Of a stretch of 64,000 nucleotides of DNA, positions 7,806 through 17,147 are shown in pieces (position 1 is the stretch's first letter; every line of letters starts with the position of its first letter). Source of the DNA: JAFIEN01 sp051859505. GTDB lineage: Bacteria > Pseudomonadota > Alphaproteobacteria > Rhodobacterales > Rhodobacteraceae. The DNA lies in assembly GCA_051859505.1 (NCBI GenBank), contig JBHYFN010000005.1:1-64000 (forward strand). The letters run 5' to 3'. The notes beneath the pieces were generated by a model. The model had not been told where the DNA came from. It worked only from the letters and a program-made list of their open reading frames with translations, and made no database searches. Both the position numbers and the translations under genes were made by a program.

Positions 7806-7915
7806 GCTTTTCTGCGGTCGCAGCCTGATTTCGTGTATGTTAAGTCCTGAGTAAGGGCCCCGGAATCACCGAATCGCGAGGGGCAACCTGGGGGCAGCAG
7901 GCAGCAGGACAGCTC

Positions 7916-9172
7916 ATGATCGGGCGTGGCTTTTGGCGCGGAAAACCGACAGAGGAAGATGTTGAAGCCAAGGGCTTTGACGCCTACGAGCTGCGCCTCG
8001 GGGATCTGATGCGTGGCGAGCGGGCGACCATGGGCAAAAGCCTTCTGGACGTGCAGCGCGAGCTCAAGATCAAGGCCTCCTACATCGCCGCGATCGAGAA
8101 TTGCGACCCGACCGCCTTTGACACCCCCGGCTTCATCGCGGGCTATGTGCGCTCTTACGCGCGCTATCTGGAGATGGATCCCGACTGGGCCTTCGAGACC
8201 TTCTGCCGCGAAAGCGGCTTTGCCACCGCGCATGGCATGTCGGCCGCCGCCTCGAGCATCAAGCCCACCCGCGAAGAGCGGCTGTCCGATACGGGCCTTG
8301 GCCGCGACATCTTTTCCGGCGCCGCGACCCCCTTCGCCCCGGCACGCGACCGGATCTTTTCGGGGATCGAGCCCCGCGCGATCGGCTCCATCGCGGTGCT
8401 GCTGGTGCTGATCGGCGGCCTGGGCTACGGCGGCTGGTCGGTGCTGCGCGAGGTGCAGCGCGTCCAGTTCGCCCCGATGGAACAGCCGCCGACGGTCGTG
8501 GCCGATGTCGATCCGCTGGCCGGCGCCTCGCGGCCGGATCTGCCGCTGGCCGATGCCTCCTCTTCGGCCTTCGAGAGCGCGGCGCCCGAGGCGCTGGACC
8601 GGCTTTATCGTCCGCAGGCGCTTGATGTGCCGGTGCTGGTGGCCCGCGATGGCCCGATTTCCACGCTGAACCCGGCCGATGTGGGGGCGCTGACCGCGCC
8701 GACCATCGGGCCGGACGGGTCGGTTCTGGCTGCCACAGGCCCGGCCGCCACCGAGGCCGGCGAAGACGAGGGCGCCGATCCGGCCACCCCGCGCGTTCAG
8801 GTCAGCGAAGGGCCGGTGCCCGAATTGCAGCTGATCGCGGTGCGCCCGGCATGGGTGCGGGTGCGGGCCGCCGATGGCAGCGTCCTGTTCGAGGGCATCC
8901 TGAACGGCGGCGACACGTTCACCGTTCCGGTGACGGAAGAACCCGCCACGCTGCGGGTGGGCGAATCCGGGTCGCTTTATTTCGCGCTGAACGGCGTGGC
9001 GCATGGCCCGGTCGGCCCGCGCGGCATGGTCACGTCGAATGTTGCCCTGTCGCCGCAGGCCGTGGCCGAGAGCTTTGCCGTGGCCGATCTGACGCAGGAT
9101 TCCGACCTCGCGCAATTCGTCACCGTGGCCGAGGCGGAAGGCATCCTCGGGCCGGTCGAAACCGCCGACTAG
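7916..9172 (+). CDS. RodZ-like protein: HTH, one transmembrane helix, DUF4115
   Basis: The 418-residue protein has a cytosolic helix-turn-helix domain (about residues 24-95, with LDVQRELKIKASYIAAIEN). A single membrane helix follows (about 158-178), then a Pro/Ala-rich periplasmic linker and a C-terminal DUF4115 beta domain (about 300-375, with AWVRVRAADGSVLFEG). This architecture is that of RodZ, which links MreB to the cell-wall elongation machinery, though divergent members are often annotated simply as HTH proteins. ispG follows, an association seen in many bacteria. Start ATG 7916. DNA binding should not be assumed. Confidence 0.8.
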   Translation: MIGRGFWRGKPTEEDVEAKGFDAYELRLGDLMRGERATMGKSLLDVQRELKIKASYIAAIENCDPTAFDTPGFIAGYVRSYARYLEMDPDWAFETFCRESGFATAHGMSAAASSIKPTREERLSDTGLGRDIFSGAATPFAPARDRIFSGIEPRAIGSIAVLLVLIGGLGYGGWSVLREVQRVQFAPMEQPPTVVADVDPLAGASRPDLPLADASSSAFESAAPEALDRLYRPQALDVPVLVARDGPISTLNPADVGALTAPTIGPDGSVLAATGPAATEAGEDEGADPATPRVQVSEGPVPELQLIAVRPAWVRVRAADGSVLFEGILNGGDTFTVPVTEEPATLRVGESGSLYFALNGVAHGPVGPRGMVTSNVALSPQAVAESFAVADLTQDSDLAQFVTVAEAEGILGPVETAD

Positions 9173-9295
9173 GCGCCGGGATCCGTTTCCCGGGCGAACC
9201 GGCCGGGCGCTTTGCCCCGTTGCCCGTCACGCGCCGAAAGCCTAGGATCAGGGCCGAGAGAGCTTCGAAGGCACCCGTTCAAAGGCACCACCCAA

Positions 9296-10429
9296 ATGTC
9301 GCACAACCCGATCCGCCCCTGGCGCAACATCGACCGGCGCAAGTCGCGCCGGATCATGGTGGGCTCTGTTCCGGTCGGGGGGGATGCGCCGATCACGGTG
9401 CAGACCATGACCAACACGCTGACCACCGATGTGGCAGCGACCCTGGACCAGGTTCTGCGCGCCGCCGAGGCCGGGGCCGATATCGTCCGCGTCTCGGCCC
9501 CCGACGAAGGCTCGACCCGTGCCCTGCGCGAGATCTGCCGCGAAAGCCCGGTGCCCATCGTGGCCGATATCCATTTCCACTATCGCCGCGCCATCGAGGC
9601 GGCCGAGGCCGGCGCCGCCTGCCTGCGGATCAACCCCGGCAATATCGGCGACGCGTCCCGCGTGCGCGAGGTGATCAAGGCCGCGCGCGATCACGGCTGT
9701 TCGATCCGCATCGGGGTGAATGCCGGGTCGCTGGAAAAGCACCTGCTGGAGAAATATGGCGAGCCCTGCCCCGACGCGATGGTCGAAAGCGGCCTCGACC
9801 ATATCAAGCTGTTGCAGGACAACGATTTTCTCGAGTTCAAGATCTCGTGCAAGGCCTCTGACGTCTTCCTTGCCGCCGCCGCCTATCAACAACTGGCCGA
9901 GGCGACCGACGCGCCGATCCATCTGGGCATCACCGAGGCGGGCGGTTTCGTCTCCGGCACGATCAAGAGCGCCATCGGCCTGGGCCAGCTTCTGTGGATG
10001 GGGATCGGCGACACGATCCGCGTCAGCCTCTCGGCCGATCCGGTCGAAGAGGTGAAGGTCGGGTTCGAGATCCTGAAATCGCTTGGCCTGCGGCACCGGG
10101 GCGTCAACATCATCTCTTGCCCGTCCTGCGCGCGACAGGGGTTCGACGTGATCAAGACGGTCGAGGCGCTGGAAAAGCGGCTGGAGCATATCAAGACGCC
10201 GATGAGCCTGTCGATCATCGGCTGTGTCGTGAACGGCCCGGGCGAGGCGCTGATGACCGATGTGGGCTTTACCGGCGGCGGGGCCGGGTCGGGGATGGTC
10301 TATCTGGACGGGCGGCAAAGCCACAAGCTCGACAATGCCGCGATGCTGGACCACATCGTCGAACAGGTAGAGCGCAAGGCGGCCGAGATCGAAGCCGCCC
10401 GCGCCACCGCCCCCGAAGCGGCGGAGTGA
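9296..10429 (+). CDS. ispG: 4-hydroxy-3-methylbut-2-en-1-yl diphosphate synthase
   Basis: IspG (GcpE), 377 residues, is the 4Fe-4S reductase that converts methylerythritol cyclodiphosphate to HMBPP, the penultimate step of the MEP isoprenoid pathway. The TIM-barrel half runs to about residue 265. The iron-sulfur domain carries SCPSCARQGFDV and GCVVNGPGE. The ATG at 9296 gives the usual start MSHNPIRPWRNI. The frame is open further upstream, but that segment is not conserved-looking. It probably depends on flavodoxin or ferredoxin as electron donor. It follows the RodZ-like gene by 123 bases. Confidence 0.96.
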   Translation: MSHNPIRPWRNIDRRKSRRIMVGSVPVGGDAPITVQTMTNTLTTDVAATLDQVLRAAEAGADIVRVSAPDEGSTRALREICRESPVPIVADIHFHYRRAIEAAEAGAACLRINPGNIGDASRVREVIKAARDHGCSIRIGVNAGSLEKHLLEKYGEPCPDAMVESGLDHIKLLQDNDFLEFKISCKASDVFLAAAAYQQLAEATDAPIHLGITEAGGFVSGTIKSAIGLGQLLWMGIGDTIRVSLSADPVEEVKVGFEILKSLGLRHRGVNIISCPSCARQGFDVIKTVEALEKRLEHIKTPMSLSIIGCVVNGPGEALMTDVGFTGGGAGSGMVYLDGRQSHKLDNAAMLDHIVEQVERKAAEIEAARATAPEAAE

Positions 10430-10515
10430 GCGGGCAGGGCTGCCGGCGCTGAGGCAAGCCCCGGCCCGGCCCGAAGGTGCTAGTCGCGCGATGCTCCTGC
10501 AGTGCGAGGTTTCGG

Positions 10516-11001
10516 ATGTTTCCCGAGGATACGGTCTATTTCTACGCCCAGACGGATGACTATGCCGAGTTCTCCAATTTCGCGCCCTATGGGGTGGCGA
10601 TGGAGGGCCTCTGGTGGCCGACGGTCGAGCATTACTTTCAGGCGCAGAAATTCGACGACCCCGATTACCGCGAAAGGATCCGCCTTGCGCGCAAGCCGAA
10701 AGACGCCAAGGCGCTGGGCATGACGCGGCACTTGCCGCTGCGGCCGGATTGGGAAACGGCGAAGGACGGGGTGATGCTTCAGGCCGTGCGCCAGAAATTC
10801 CGCACGCATGACAAGATCGCGCAGCTGCTTCTGTCCACGAACGACCGGATGATCGTCGAGAATGCGCCGATGGATGCCTATTGGGGCTGCGGCCCCGACG
10901 GGGCGGGCCTGAACCGGCTGGGCAGGATCCTGATGCAGGTCCGCGCCGAATTGCGGGACGAGGCCGGGGCAACGAAAACACCCGCCAGAAGCGCGCGCTG
11001 A
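10516..11001 (+). CDS. NADAR family protein (YbiA-like N-glycosidase)
   Basis: The 161-residue protein belongs to the NADAR family (NAD/ADP-ribose and riboflavin-intermediate processing; E. coli YbiA hydrolyses early riboflavin intermediates). Hallmarks are FSNFAPYG near residue 18, PTVEHYFQAQKF, RPDWETAKDGVM and the C-terminal YWGCGPDGAGLNRLG. The ATG at 10516 gives a family-typical length. It is convergent with the dsbA-like gene. Some NADAR proteins act as ADP-ribose glycosidases next to toxin systems, but no toxin is seen here. The exact substrate is undetermined. Confidence 0.88.
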   Translation: MFPEDTVYFYAQTDDYAEFSNFAPYGVAMEGLWWPTVEHYFQAQKFDDPDYRERIRLARKPKDAKALGMTRHLPLRPDWETAKDGVMLQAVRQKFRTHDKIAQLLLSTNDRMIVENAPMDAYWGCGPDGAGLNRLGRILMQVRAELRDEAGATKTPARSAR

Positions 11002-11078
11002 CCCGGACAGGCGATGCCGCCGGGCCGGGCGGCTTTGCAAGGGCCGCGCAAGCCGCGCAGGCCGCCCCGGCGCCTGCG

Positions 11079-11858
11079 TCAGCTGCCGCGCACGTCTTCG
11101 ACGATGGCGCGCATCTGGGGCAGGGGCACATAGCCGCGCAGCATCAGATCCTCGACCACGAAAGTGGGCGTGCCGCTGATCCGCATGGACTGGGCCAGAA
11201 GGCGGTTCTCCTCGATCACGCGGGCCACCTCGTCGCCCTCCATCCGGGCCAGGATCGGGCCGGCCTCAAGGCCCAGCCCCTCGGCCAGGCGGGCCAGGGT
11301 TTCGGCGCTGATGTCGCTGCGGAGCGTCATCAGCGTGTCATGCACCTGCTTGTAGGCGTCATCGCCATGCAGCTGATGCACCGCGACGGCGAATTTCGAC
11401 GCCAGAAGGGATTGTTCGCCCAGGATCGGGAATTCCTTGACGATGAAGCGGATATTGCCGTCCAGTTCCAGCAGCGCCTCGACCTCGGCAAAGGCCTGCC
11501 GGCAATAGCCGCAGCGATAGTCGATGAATTCGACGATGGTGATGTCGCCCTCGGGATTGCCGCCGACCCAGGAATGGCCGTCGTTGAACAGCGCCTCGGC
11601 ATTGGCGCGCGCCAGTTCGGTATCGGCGGCGGTCTGCGCCTCGCGGTCGCGCGCCTCGAGGACGGCGATCGCCTCCATCAGCACCTCGGGATTGTCGAGC
11701 AGATAGGCCCGCACCTCGGCGCGAAAGGCCTCGCGCTCGGCATCCGTCATTGCGCCCGCCTCTTCGGCCGTGGCGGGCAGGGCAAGCGACAGGCAAAGCC
11801 CGAGGGCCGGGAGAAGGCCCGAGAGCCGGGGCGGGACGAGGCTGGGCAGAAAGCGCAT
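11079..11858 (-). CDS. DsbA-family periplasmic thiol-disulfide oxidoreductase
   Basis: A 259-residue exported thioredoxin-fold protein. The N-terminus is a signal peptide ending around ALPATAEE (about residue 32). A charged helical region precedes the thioredoxin fold. The active site is Cys116-Gly-Tyr-Cys119, and the cis-proline loop reads GTPTFVV. The fold and predicted location resemble DsbA/ScsC-like proteins that oxidise or isomerise disulfides in the periplasm. The ATG at 11858 has a GGAG upstream (minus strand). No DsbB partner is visible in the window. It is divergent from the aminotransferase gene at 12025. Confidence 0.88.
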   Translation of the reverse strand: MRFLPSLVPPRLSGLLPALGLCLSLALPATAEEAGAMTDAEREAFRAEVRAYLLDNPEVLMEAIAVLEARDREAQTAADTELARANAEALFNDGHSWVGGNPEGDITIVEFIDYRCGYCRQAFAEVEALLELDGNIRFIVKEFPILGEQSLLASKFAVAVHQLHGDDAYKQVHDTLMTLRSDISAETLARLAEGLGLEAGPILARMEGDEVARVIEENRLLAQSMRISGTPTFVVEDLMLRGYVPLPQMRAIVEDVRGS

Positions 11859-12024
11859 GGAACACTCCGAAAGACACGCCCCGACCTTGCGCAGATTGTG
11901 CCCGGATTGCCAAGGCACTGGCCGCAAAAGCCCGGGCACATGGCCGTGAGCCGGCCCCGCGCGGCGGGAGCGGCCATTGACCGGCGCCCGCCCACGAGGC
12001 AAGACAGGGAAAAAGGGGCAGGGG

Positions 12025-13173
12025 ATGCGGTTGTCGCGCCGGGGATCGGTCGATCCCTTCATCGTCATGGATGTGATGGAAGCGGCCCGCGCGGCCGAAG
12101 CCTCTGGCCGCCACATCATCCATATGGAAGTGGGCCAGCCCGGCACCCCCGCCCCCCGCGCGGCGCTTGATCGTCTGGCGCGCGACATGACCTCGGGCGC
12201 GCTGGGCTATACAGTGGGGCTTGGCCTGCCCGAGCTGCGCGCCCGCATCGCCCGCCATTATGGCGAGGTGCATGACCTCGACCTCGATCCCTCGCGCGTG
12301 ATCGTGACGAGCGGCGCCTCGGGCGCCTTCCTTCTGTCCTTCACCGCGCTCTTCGAGACCGGCGCGCGGGTCGGGCTTGGCGCGCCCTGCTATCCCTCCT
12401 ACCGCCAGATCCTGCGCGCGCTTGACCTTTGCCCCGTCGACATGCCCACCAGCGTTGATGCGCGCTTTCAGCCGCAGCCCGGGGATGTGGCGGCGCACCG
12501 TCTGGACGGGCTGATCGTCGCCTCGCCCGCCAATCCGACCGGCTCGATGCTTGACAGGGCGGCGCTGGCGGCCTTGGCAGGGGCCTGCACCGAAGCGGGC
12601 GCGGCGTTCCTGTCGGACGAGATCTATCACGGCATCGAATACGGGAAGGCCGCCGTCACGGCACTTTCGGTGACGGATCAGGTGCATGTGATCAATTCCT
12701 TCTCCAAATACTTCTCGATGACGGGCTGGCGCGTCGGCTGGATGGTGGTGCCCGAAGCCCATGTCCGCCCGATCGAGCGTCTGGCGCAAAACATGTTCAT
12801 CTGCACCGCCCATGCCGCCCAAAGGCTGGCGCTTCATGCGATGGACTGCCGCGACGAGCTTGACGCCAATGTCGCCGTTTATGCGGCCAACCGCGATCTG
12901 ATGCTGCAGGCGCTGCCCGGCATGGGGCTGGGCCGTTTCGCGCCGCCCGACGGCGCCTTCTACATCCATACCGATGTGAGCGAGCTGACCGATGATTCCC
13001 GCGCCTTCGCCGCCCGGATCCTTGACGAGGCGGGGGTCGCGGTGACGCCGGGGCTGGATTTCGACCCGGTCGAGGGGCACCGCTGGATCCGCCTGTCCTA
13101 TGCCGGCACCACGCCCGATATCGAAGAGGGCCTTGCGCGGCTGGCCCGCTTCATGGCCGCCGGAGGGGGCTGA
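12025..13173 (+). CDS. Class I/II pyridoxal-phosphate aminotransferase
   Basis: A 382-residue fold-type I aminotransferase. The N-terminal segment has HMEVGQPG, the conserved SPANPTGS lies mid-protein, the tyrosine and aspartate for PLP contact occur in SDEIYHG, and the Schiff-base lysine lies in NSFSKYFSMTGWRVGW. The C-terminal RLSYAGT arginine binds the substrate carboxylate. The ATG at 12025 follows an AAAGGGGCAGGGG purine run. The amidase start lies 1 base past the stop (TGAGATG), so the two are probably co-transcribed. The amino-acid substrate cannot be deduced. Confidence 0.88.
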   Translation: MRLSRRGSVDPFIVMDVMEAARAAEASGRHIIHMEVGQPGTPAPRAALDRLARDMTSGALGYTVGLGLPELRARIARHYGEVHDLDLDPSRVIVTSGASGAFLLSFTALFETGARVGLGAPCYPSYRQILRALDLCPVDMPTSVDARFQPQPGDVAAHRLDGLIVASPANPTGSMLDRAALAALAGACTEAGAAFLSDEIYHGIEYGKAAVTALSVTDQVHVINSFSKYFSMTGWRVGWMVVPEAHVRPIERLAQNMFICTAHAAQRLALHAMDCRDELDANVAVYAANRDLMLQALPGMGLGRFAPPDGAFYIHTDVSELTDDSRAFAARILDEAGVAVTPGLDFDPVEGHRWIRLSYAGTTPDIEEGLARLARFMAAGGG

Positions 13174-13174
13174 G

Positions 13175-14416
13175 ATGCGGCCGGGTTTCCTGCTGCGGGC
13201 CGGTCTTGTGGCGATGGTCCTTGCTGCGTTGGCATCGGGGCCTCTGCGGGCGCAGGATTTCTCGGGTCTGGCGCGGCTTGACGTGACGCAAAGCACGCTC
13301 CGCGACAGCGCCGAAGGGTTCGAGATCACGCTGTTCCTCAGCCAGCCGGTCCCGTTCCGCGCCTTCACGCTTGAGGAACCGATGCGTCTGGTCGTCGATT
13401 TCCGCGAGCTGGACTGGCGCGGCGCCACGCCCGAAAGGCTGATGACGACGGACGGGCGCGTCTCGGACCTGCGGTTCGGCGTGTTGCGGCCGGGCTGGTC
13501 GCGGATGGTCGTCGATCTGGCCGAGCCTTTGCGGCTGGATCAGGCGGGGATGGAGGTGAGCAAGCTCGACGGCACCGCCACCTTGCACATGACGCTGGCC
13601 CGGACCGATGCGGAGGATTTTGCAGCGCGCTCCGGCGCGCCGCCCGACCCGGCCTGGGATCTGATGGCCGGGATCGACATGACCGCCGCCCCCCCGCCGC
13701 GCGCCGAAGGCGGGCCGCTGGTGGTGGTGATCGACCCGGGCCATGGCGGCATCGACCCGGGTGCCGAACATGGCGGGCTGGTCGAGGCGCATCTGATGCT
13801 GGACCTCGCGCTGGAACTGGCCGAGGCGCTGATCCGCGCCGACGGGTTCGAGGTCGTGCTGACCCGCGAGGCGGATGTCTTCGTGCCGCTGGCCCAGCGC
13901 ATGACCATCGCCCGCGCCGCCGGGGCGGATGTGTTCCTGTCGCTGCATGCCGATGCGCTTGAGATGGCCTCGGCGACCGGGGCCTCGATCTATACGCTCT
14001 CGGCCTCGGCGGTGGATCAGGCCTCGCAGCGGATGGCCGAGCGCCATGATCGCGGCGATCTTCTGGCCGGGCTGGACCTGACCGGACAGGACGATACCGT
14101 GTCGATGATCCTGATGGATCTCGCCCGGCTCGAGACGGGGCCGAAAAGCGAGCGGCTGGCCGATACGCTGGTTCAGGAGATGCGGGCCGCCGGCGCGGTG
14201 ATCAACTCGCGCCCGCGCCGCGACGGGCCGCTGGCGGTGCTGAACGCGGCCGATTTCCCCTCGGTCCTGATCGAGGTGGGGTTCCTGTCGAACGCGGCCG
14301 ACCGCGAAAGGCTGTCATCGCCCGAGGGGCGGGCGCCGCTGATCGCCGGGATCGTCGAAGGCCTGCGCCGCTGGGAGATGGACGAGGCGGTTCTGGCGCC
14401 GATGGTCCGGCAGTAG
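13175..14416 (+). CDS. N-acetylmuramoyl-L-alanine amidase with AMIN domain (AmiC-like)
   Basis: The 413-residue periplasmic hydrolase cuts the muramic acid-L-alanine bond of peptidoglycan, typically during daughter-cell separation. A signal peptide (residues 1-26, ending LRAQ) is followed by an AMIN localisation domain (about 30-130). The catalytic Amidase_3 domain (about 185-405) has its zinc ligands in IDPGHGG, LVEAH and SLHADA and the catalytic glutamate in IEVGFLSN. The start is one base beyond the aminotransferase stop codon, suggesting an operon. Length and motifs are complete. Confidence 0.93.
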   Translation: MRPGFLLRAGLVAMVLAALASGPLRAQDFSGLARLDVTQSTLRDSAEGFEITLFLSQPVPFRAFTLEEPMRLVVDFRELDWRGATPERLMTTDGRVSDLRFGVLRPGWSRMVVDLAEPLRLDQAGMEVSKLDGTATLHMTLARTDAEDFAARSGAPPDPAWDLMAGIDMTAAPPPRAEGGPLVVVIDPGHGGIDPGAEHGGLVEAHLMLDLALELAEALIRADGFEVVLTREADVFVPLAQRMTIARAAGADVFLSLHADALEMASATGASIYTLSASAVDQASQRMAERHDRGDLLAGLDLTGQDDTVSMILMDLARLETGPKSERLADTLVQEMRAAGAVINSRPRRDGPLAVLNAADFPSVLIEVGFLSNAADRERLSSPEGRAPLIAGIVEGLRRWEMDEAVLAPMVRQ

Positions 14417-14454
14417 CTGCCGGCCCGACCCTTAGTCCGAACCGCAATCCGCCT

Positions 14455-14769
14455 TCAGGGCAGCTGCACCAGCACCCGCCCGCCCTCGGCCTTGGCCGGA
14501 TAGGTGGCAAGGTTCACGCAGACGGGGGCGCGTTTCGCCTCGCCGGTGCGATAGTCGAACTGGCCGTTATGCTTGGGGCATTCGATCACGTAATCCATCA
14601 CCAGCCCGCCAGCGAGATGGACATTCTCATGCGTGCACAGCCCGTCGGTGCAGAAGAATTCGCCGTCGGGGGAATGATAGATCGCATAGGTCTTGCCCTC
14701 GTGATCCCAGCGCATGACATCCTCTTCGTCGATCTCGTCGGTTGCGCAGGCATCGATCCACTGGCTCAT
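14455..14769 (-). CDS. MocE-type Rieske [2Fe-2S] ferredoxin
   Basis: A 104-residue soluble Rieske protein with cluster ligands in CTHENVHL and CPKHNGQF. It matches the MocE class (rhizopine/inositol-associated ferredoxins) that passes electrons to an oxygenase. The ATG at 14769 has a strong GGAGG 10 bases upstream; an upstream in-frame start would add a poorly conserved extension. It is divergent from iolC, supporting a link to inositol or rhizopine catabolism, but no partner oxygenase is in the window. Confidence 0.88.
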   Translation of the reverse strand: MSQWIDACATDEIDEEDVMRWDHEGKTYAIYHSPDGEFFCTDGLCTHENVHLAGGLVMDYVIECPKHNGQFDYRTGEAKRAPVCVNLATYPAKAEGGRVLVQLP

Positions 14770-14943
14770 CTTTTCGGTCCTCCTGTTCGACAGCACTCCG
14801 GTTCTAGAGCGCGGCTTGAACCACGGCCAGTGCAAAACCGCCGGTATTCATGCAACATTGGCCGATGGGCGAGGCAGCGGAAATTGCGGATTTCAGGCGG
14901 CGCAGATTTCGTTGACTTCCCCCGCCCCCCTGCCTAGCAGCAA

Positions 14944-14995
14944 GGCGGGCAGGCCGGCGGGCAGGCGGGCAGGCAGTCAGGCAGGCAGTCAGGCG
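14944..14995 (+). repeat. 12-bp-period G-rich tandem repeat (locus 2)
   Basis: Four 12-base units: GGCGGGCAGGCC, GGCGGGCAGGCG, and GGCAGGCAGTCA twice, then a partial unit. The array ends about 10 bases before the iolC start codon and so would form most of its 5' untranslated region. Same period and motif as at 3059, 38794 and 62399. Confidence 0.75.
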
Positions 14996-15003
14996 GGGGC
15001 GCG

Positions 15004-16902
15004 ATGAACAAGGCACTGGACGTGATCACCATCGGCCGATCCTCGGTCGATCTTTACGGCGCGCAGGTGGGCGGGCGGCTCGAGGATATGGGCTCGTTCA
15101 ACAAATATGTCGGCGGCAGCCCCACCAACATGGCCTGCGGCACGGCGCGGCTGGGCCTGCGCTCGGCGCTGATCACGCGGGTGGGCGACGAACACATGGG
15201 CCGCTTCCTGCGCGAGGAGCTGGCCCGCGAGGGGGTCGACGTGCGCGGCGTCGTGACCGATCCCGAACGCCTGACGGCTCTGGTCCTTCTGGGCATCCGC
15301 GACGAGGCGCAGTTTCCGCTGATCTTCTACCGCGAGAATTGCGCCGACATGGCGCTGTGTGAAGACGACATCGACCCCGCCTTCATCAGTGAGGCGCGCG
15401 CGGTGGTGGCGACCGGCACGCATCTGAGCCACCCGCGCACCGAGGCGGCGGTGCTCAAGGCGCTGCGGCTGGCGCGCGAGGGCGGCGCGCGGACCGCGCT
15501 TGATATCGACTACCGGCCCAATCTCTGGGGGCTGGCAGGGCATGGCGCGGGCGAGGAGCGGTTCATCGAAAGCGCCGCCGTCACCGCGCGGCTGCAGGCG
15601 ACGCTGCACCTCTTCGACCTGATCGTCGGCACCGAGGAAGAGTTCCACATCGCCGGCGGCACGACCGATACGCTGGCGGCCCTGCGCGCCGTGCGCGCCG
15701 TGTCGGGCGCGGTGCTGGTCTGCAAGCGCGGTCCGATGGGCGCGGTGGCCTTCACCGGGGCGATCCCCGACAGCCTCGAGGATGGCGAAAGCGGACCGGG
15801 CTTTCCGATCGAGGTCTTCAACGTGCTGGGGGCGGGCGACGGGTTCATGTCGGGCCTGCTCAAGGGCTGGCTCGACGGGGCGGACTGGCCGACCGCGCTG
15901 ACCTGGGCCAATGCCTGCGGCGCGCTGGCGGTGTCGCGCCACGGCTGCACGCCGGCCTATCCAAGCTGGGAGGAGTTGCAGTTTTTCCTGTCGCGCGGCG
16001 TAATCACCCCGGCCCTGCGCAAGGATGCGGCCCTTGAACAGGTGCATTGGGCGACCAACCGGCACGAGGACTGGTCAACCTTGCGCGTCTTCGCCTTCGA
16101 CCACCGGTCCCAGATGGAGGAGATGGAGGGGGCGACCCCCGACCGGATCGGAGCCTTCAAACTCCTGTGCCTGCAGGCCGCCGAGGAGGTGGCAGAGGGG
16201 CGGCACGGTTATGGCATCCTCTGCGATGGCCGGTTCGGCTCGCGCGCCCTCTATCGCGCGGCGGGGCAGGGGCTGTGGATCGGGCGGCCGGTGGAACTGC
16301 CCGGCTCGCGCCCGCTGCGGCTTGAACCCGAGATCGGGCCGGACTTCGGCGGGCTGGCGGAATGGCCGCTGGGCCATGTCGTCAAATGCCTGTGCTTCTG
16401 CCACCCCGATGACGATGCCGCCACCTGGGCCGATCAGGAGGAAACGCTTGTCCGCCTGTTCCACGCCGCCCGGCGCAACCGGCTGGAATTCCTGCTGGAA
16501 GTGATCCCCTCGAAGGTCGGCCCCGTCGATGACACCACCACCGCGCGGCTGATCGAGCGGGTCTATGCCCTGGGCATCTTCCCCGACTGGTGGAAGCTGG
16601 AACCCTTCCGCACGGCCACCGCATGGCAGGCCGCCTGCGACGCCATCACCCGCCACGACGCCCATGTCCGCGGTATCGTCGTCCTTGGCCTCGACGCGCC
16701 CGAGGCGGAGCTGGCGGAAAGCTTCGCGCTGGCCGCCCGCCAACCGCTGGTCAGGGGTTTTGCCGTGGGGCGCACGATCTTTGGCCAGGCCGCGCGCGAC
16801 TGGTTCACGGGGCGCATCTCTGATAGCGAGGCGGTGGCGGTCATGGCCGCGCGGTATCGCGCGCTATGTGCCGTCTGGGACAAGGCAAGGGAATCTGCAT
16901 GA
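15004..16902 (+). CDS. iolC: IolC fused to DUF2090: 5-dehydro-2-deoxygluconokinase / aldolase-like protein
   Basis: A 632-residue two-domain protein of myo-inositol catabolism. Residues 1 to about 325 form a PfkB-type sugar kinase that phosphorylates 2-deoxy-5-keto-D-gluconate; the catalytic loop is NVLGAGDGFMSGLL. Residues from about 345 form a DUF2090 domain (FAFDHRSQMEEM at its start), a TIM-barrel relative of the tagatose/DKGP aldolases. The fusion could perform both kinase and aldolase steps. This architecture is common in proteobacterial iol loci. Start ATG 15004 follows GGGGG. It shares an ATGA overlap with the next small gene. Confidence 0.92.
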   Translation: MNKALDVITIGRSSVDLYGAQVGGRLEDMGSFNKYVGGSPTNMACGTARLGLRSALITRVGDEHMGRFLREELAREGVDVRGVVTDPERLTALVLLGIRDEAQFPLIFYRENCADMALCEDDIDPAFISEARAVVATGTHLSHPRTEAAVLKALRLAREGGARTALDIDYRPNLWGLAGHGAGEERFIESAAVTARLQATLHLFDLIVGTEEEFHIAGGTTDTLAALRAVRAVSGAVLVCKRGPMGAVAFTGAIPDSLEDGESGPGFPIEVFNVLGAGDGFMSGLLKGWLDGADWPTALTWANACGALAVSRHGCTPAYPSWEELQFFLSRGVITPALRKDAALEQVHWATNRHEDWSTLRVFAFDHRSQMEEMEGATPDRIGAFKLLCLQAAEEVAEGRHGYGILCDGRFGSRALYRAAGQGLWIGRPVELPGSRPLRLEPEIGPDFGGLAEWPLGHVVKCLCFCHPDDDAATWADQEETLVRLFHAARRNRLEFLLEVIPSKVGPVDDTTTARLIERVYALGIFPDWWKLEPFRTATAWQAACDAITRHDAHVRGIVVLGLDAPEAELAESFALAARQPLVRGFAVGRTIFGQAARDWFTGRISDSEAVAVMAARYRALCAVWDKARESA

Positions 16903-17144
16903 AGTTCCAGCTACTTGATGTGAACCACCCGTTCTTTGTGCCGGTCTGGCGCAGGGTGGCGATTGTCGTCTTCTGTTTCGGCTGGGCGGGGGTGGAGTTC
17001 GTCTTTGCCTCGCCGCTTTGGGGGATGATGGTGGGGGCGCTCGGGGCCTATTGCCTCTGGCAGTTCTTCTTCGTCTTCCGCCCCCCCGAGGAACGCGCAG
17101 AGGGCGAAGCAGGCGAGGCCGGCGGGCCCGAAGGAAAGGGCTGA
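16899..17144 (+). CDS. Small two-pass membrane protein (81 residues)
   Basis: The 81-residue protein has two hydrophobic segments (about residues 15-32 and 35-53) and an acidic Glu/Gly-rich C-terminal tail. Its ATG overlaps the iolC stop (ATGA), so it is translationally coupled, and iolB follows after 3 bases. Similar small proteins appear to be conserved in Rhodobacterales. No function can be assigned; its place between iolC and iolB is suggestive only. Confidence 0.7.
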   Translation: MKFQLLDVNHPFFVPVWRRVAIVVFCFGWAGVEFVFASPLWGMMVGALGAYCLWQFFFVFRPPEERAEGEAGEAGGPEGKG

Positions 17145-17147
17145 TCC

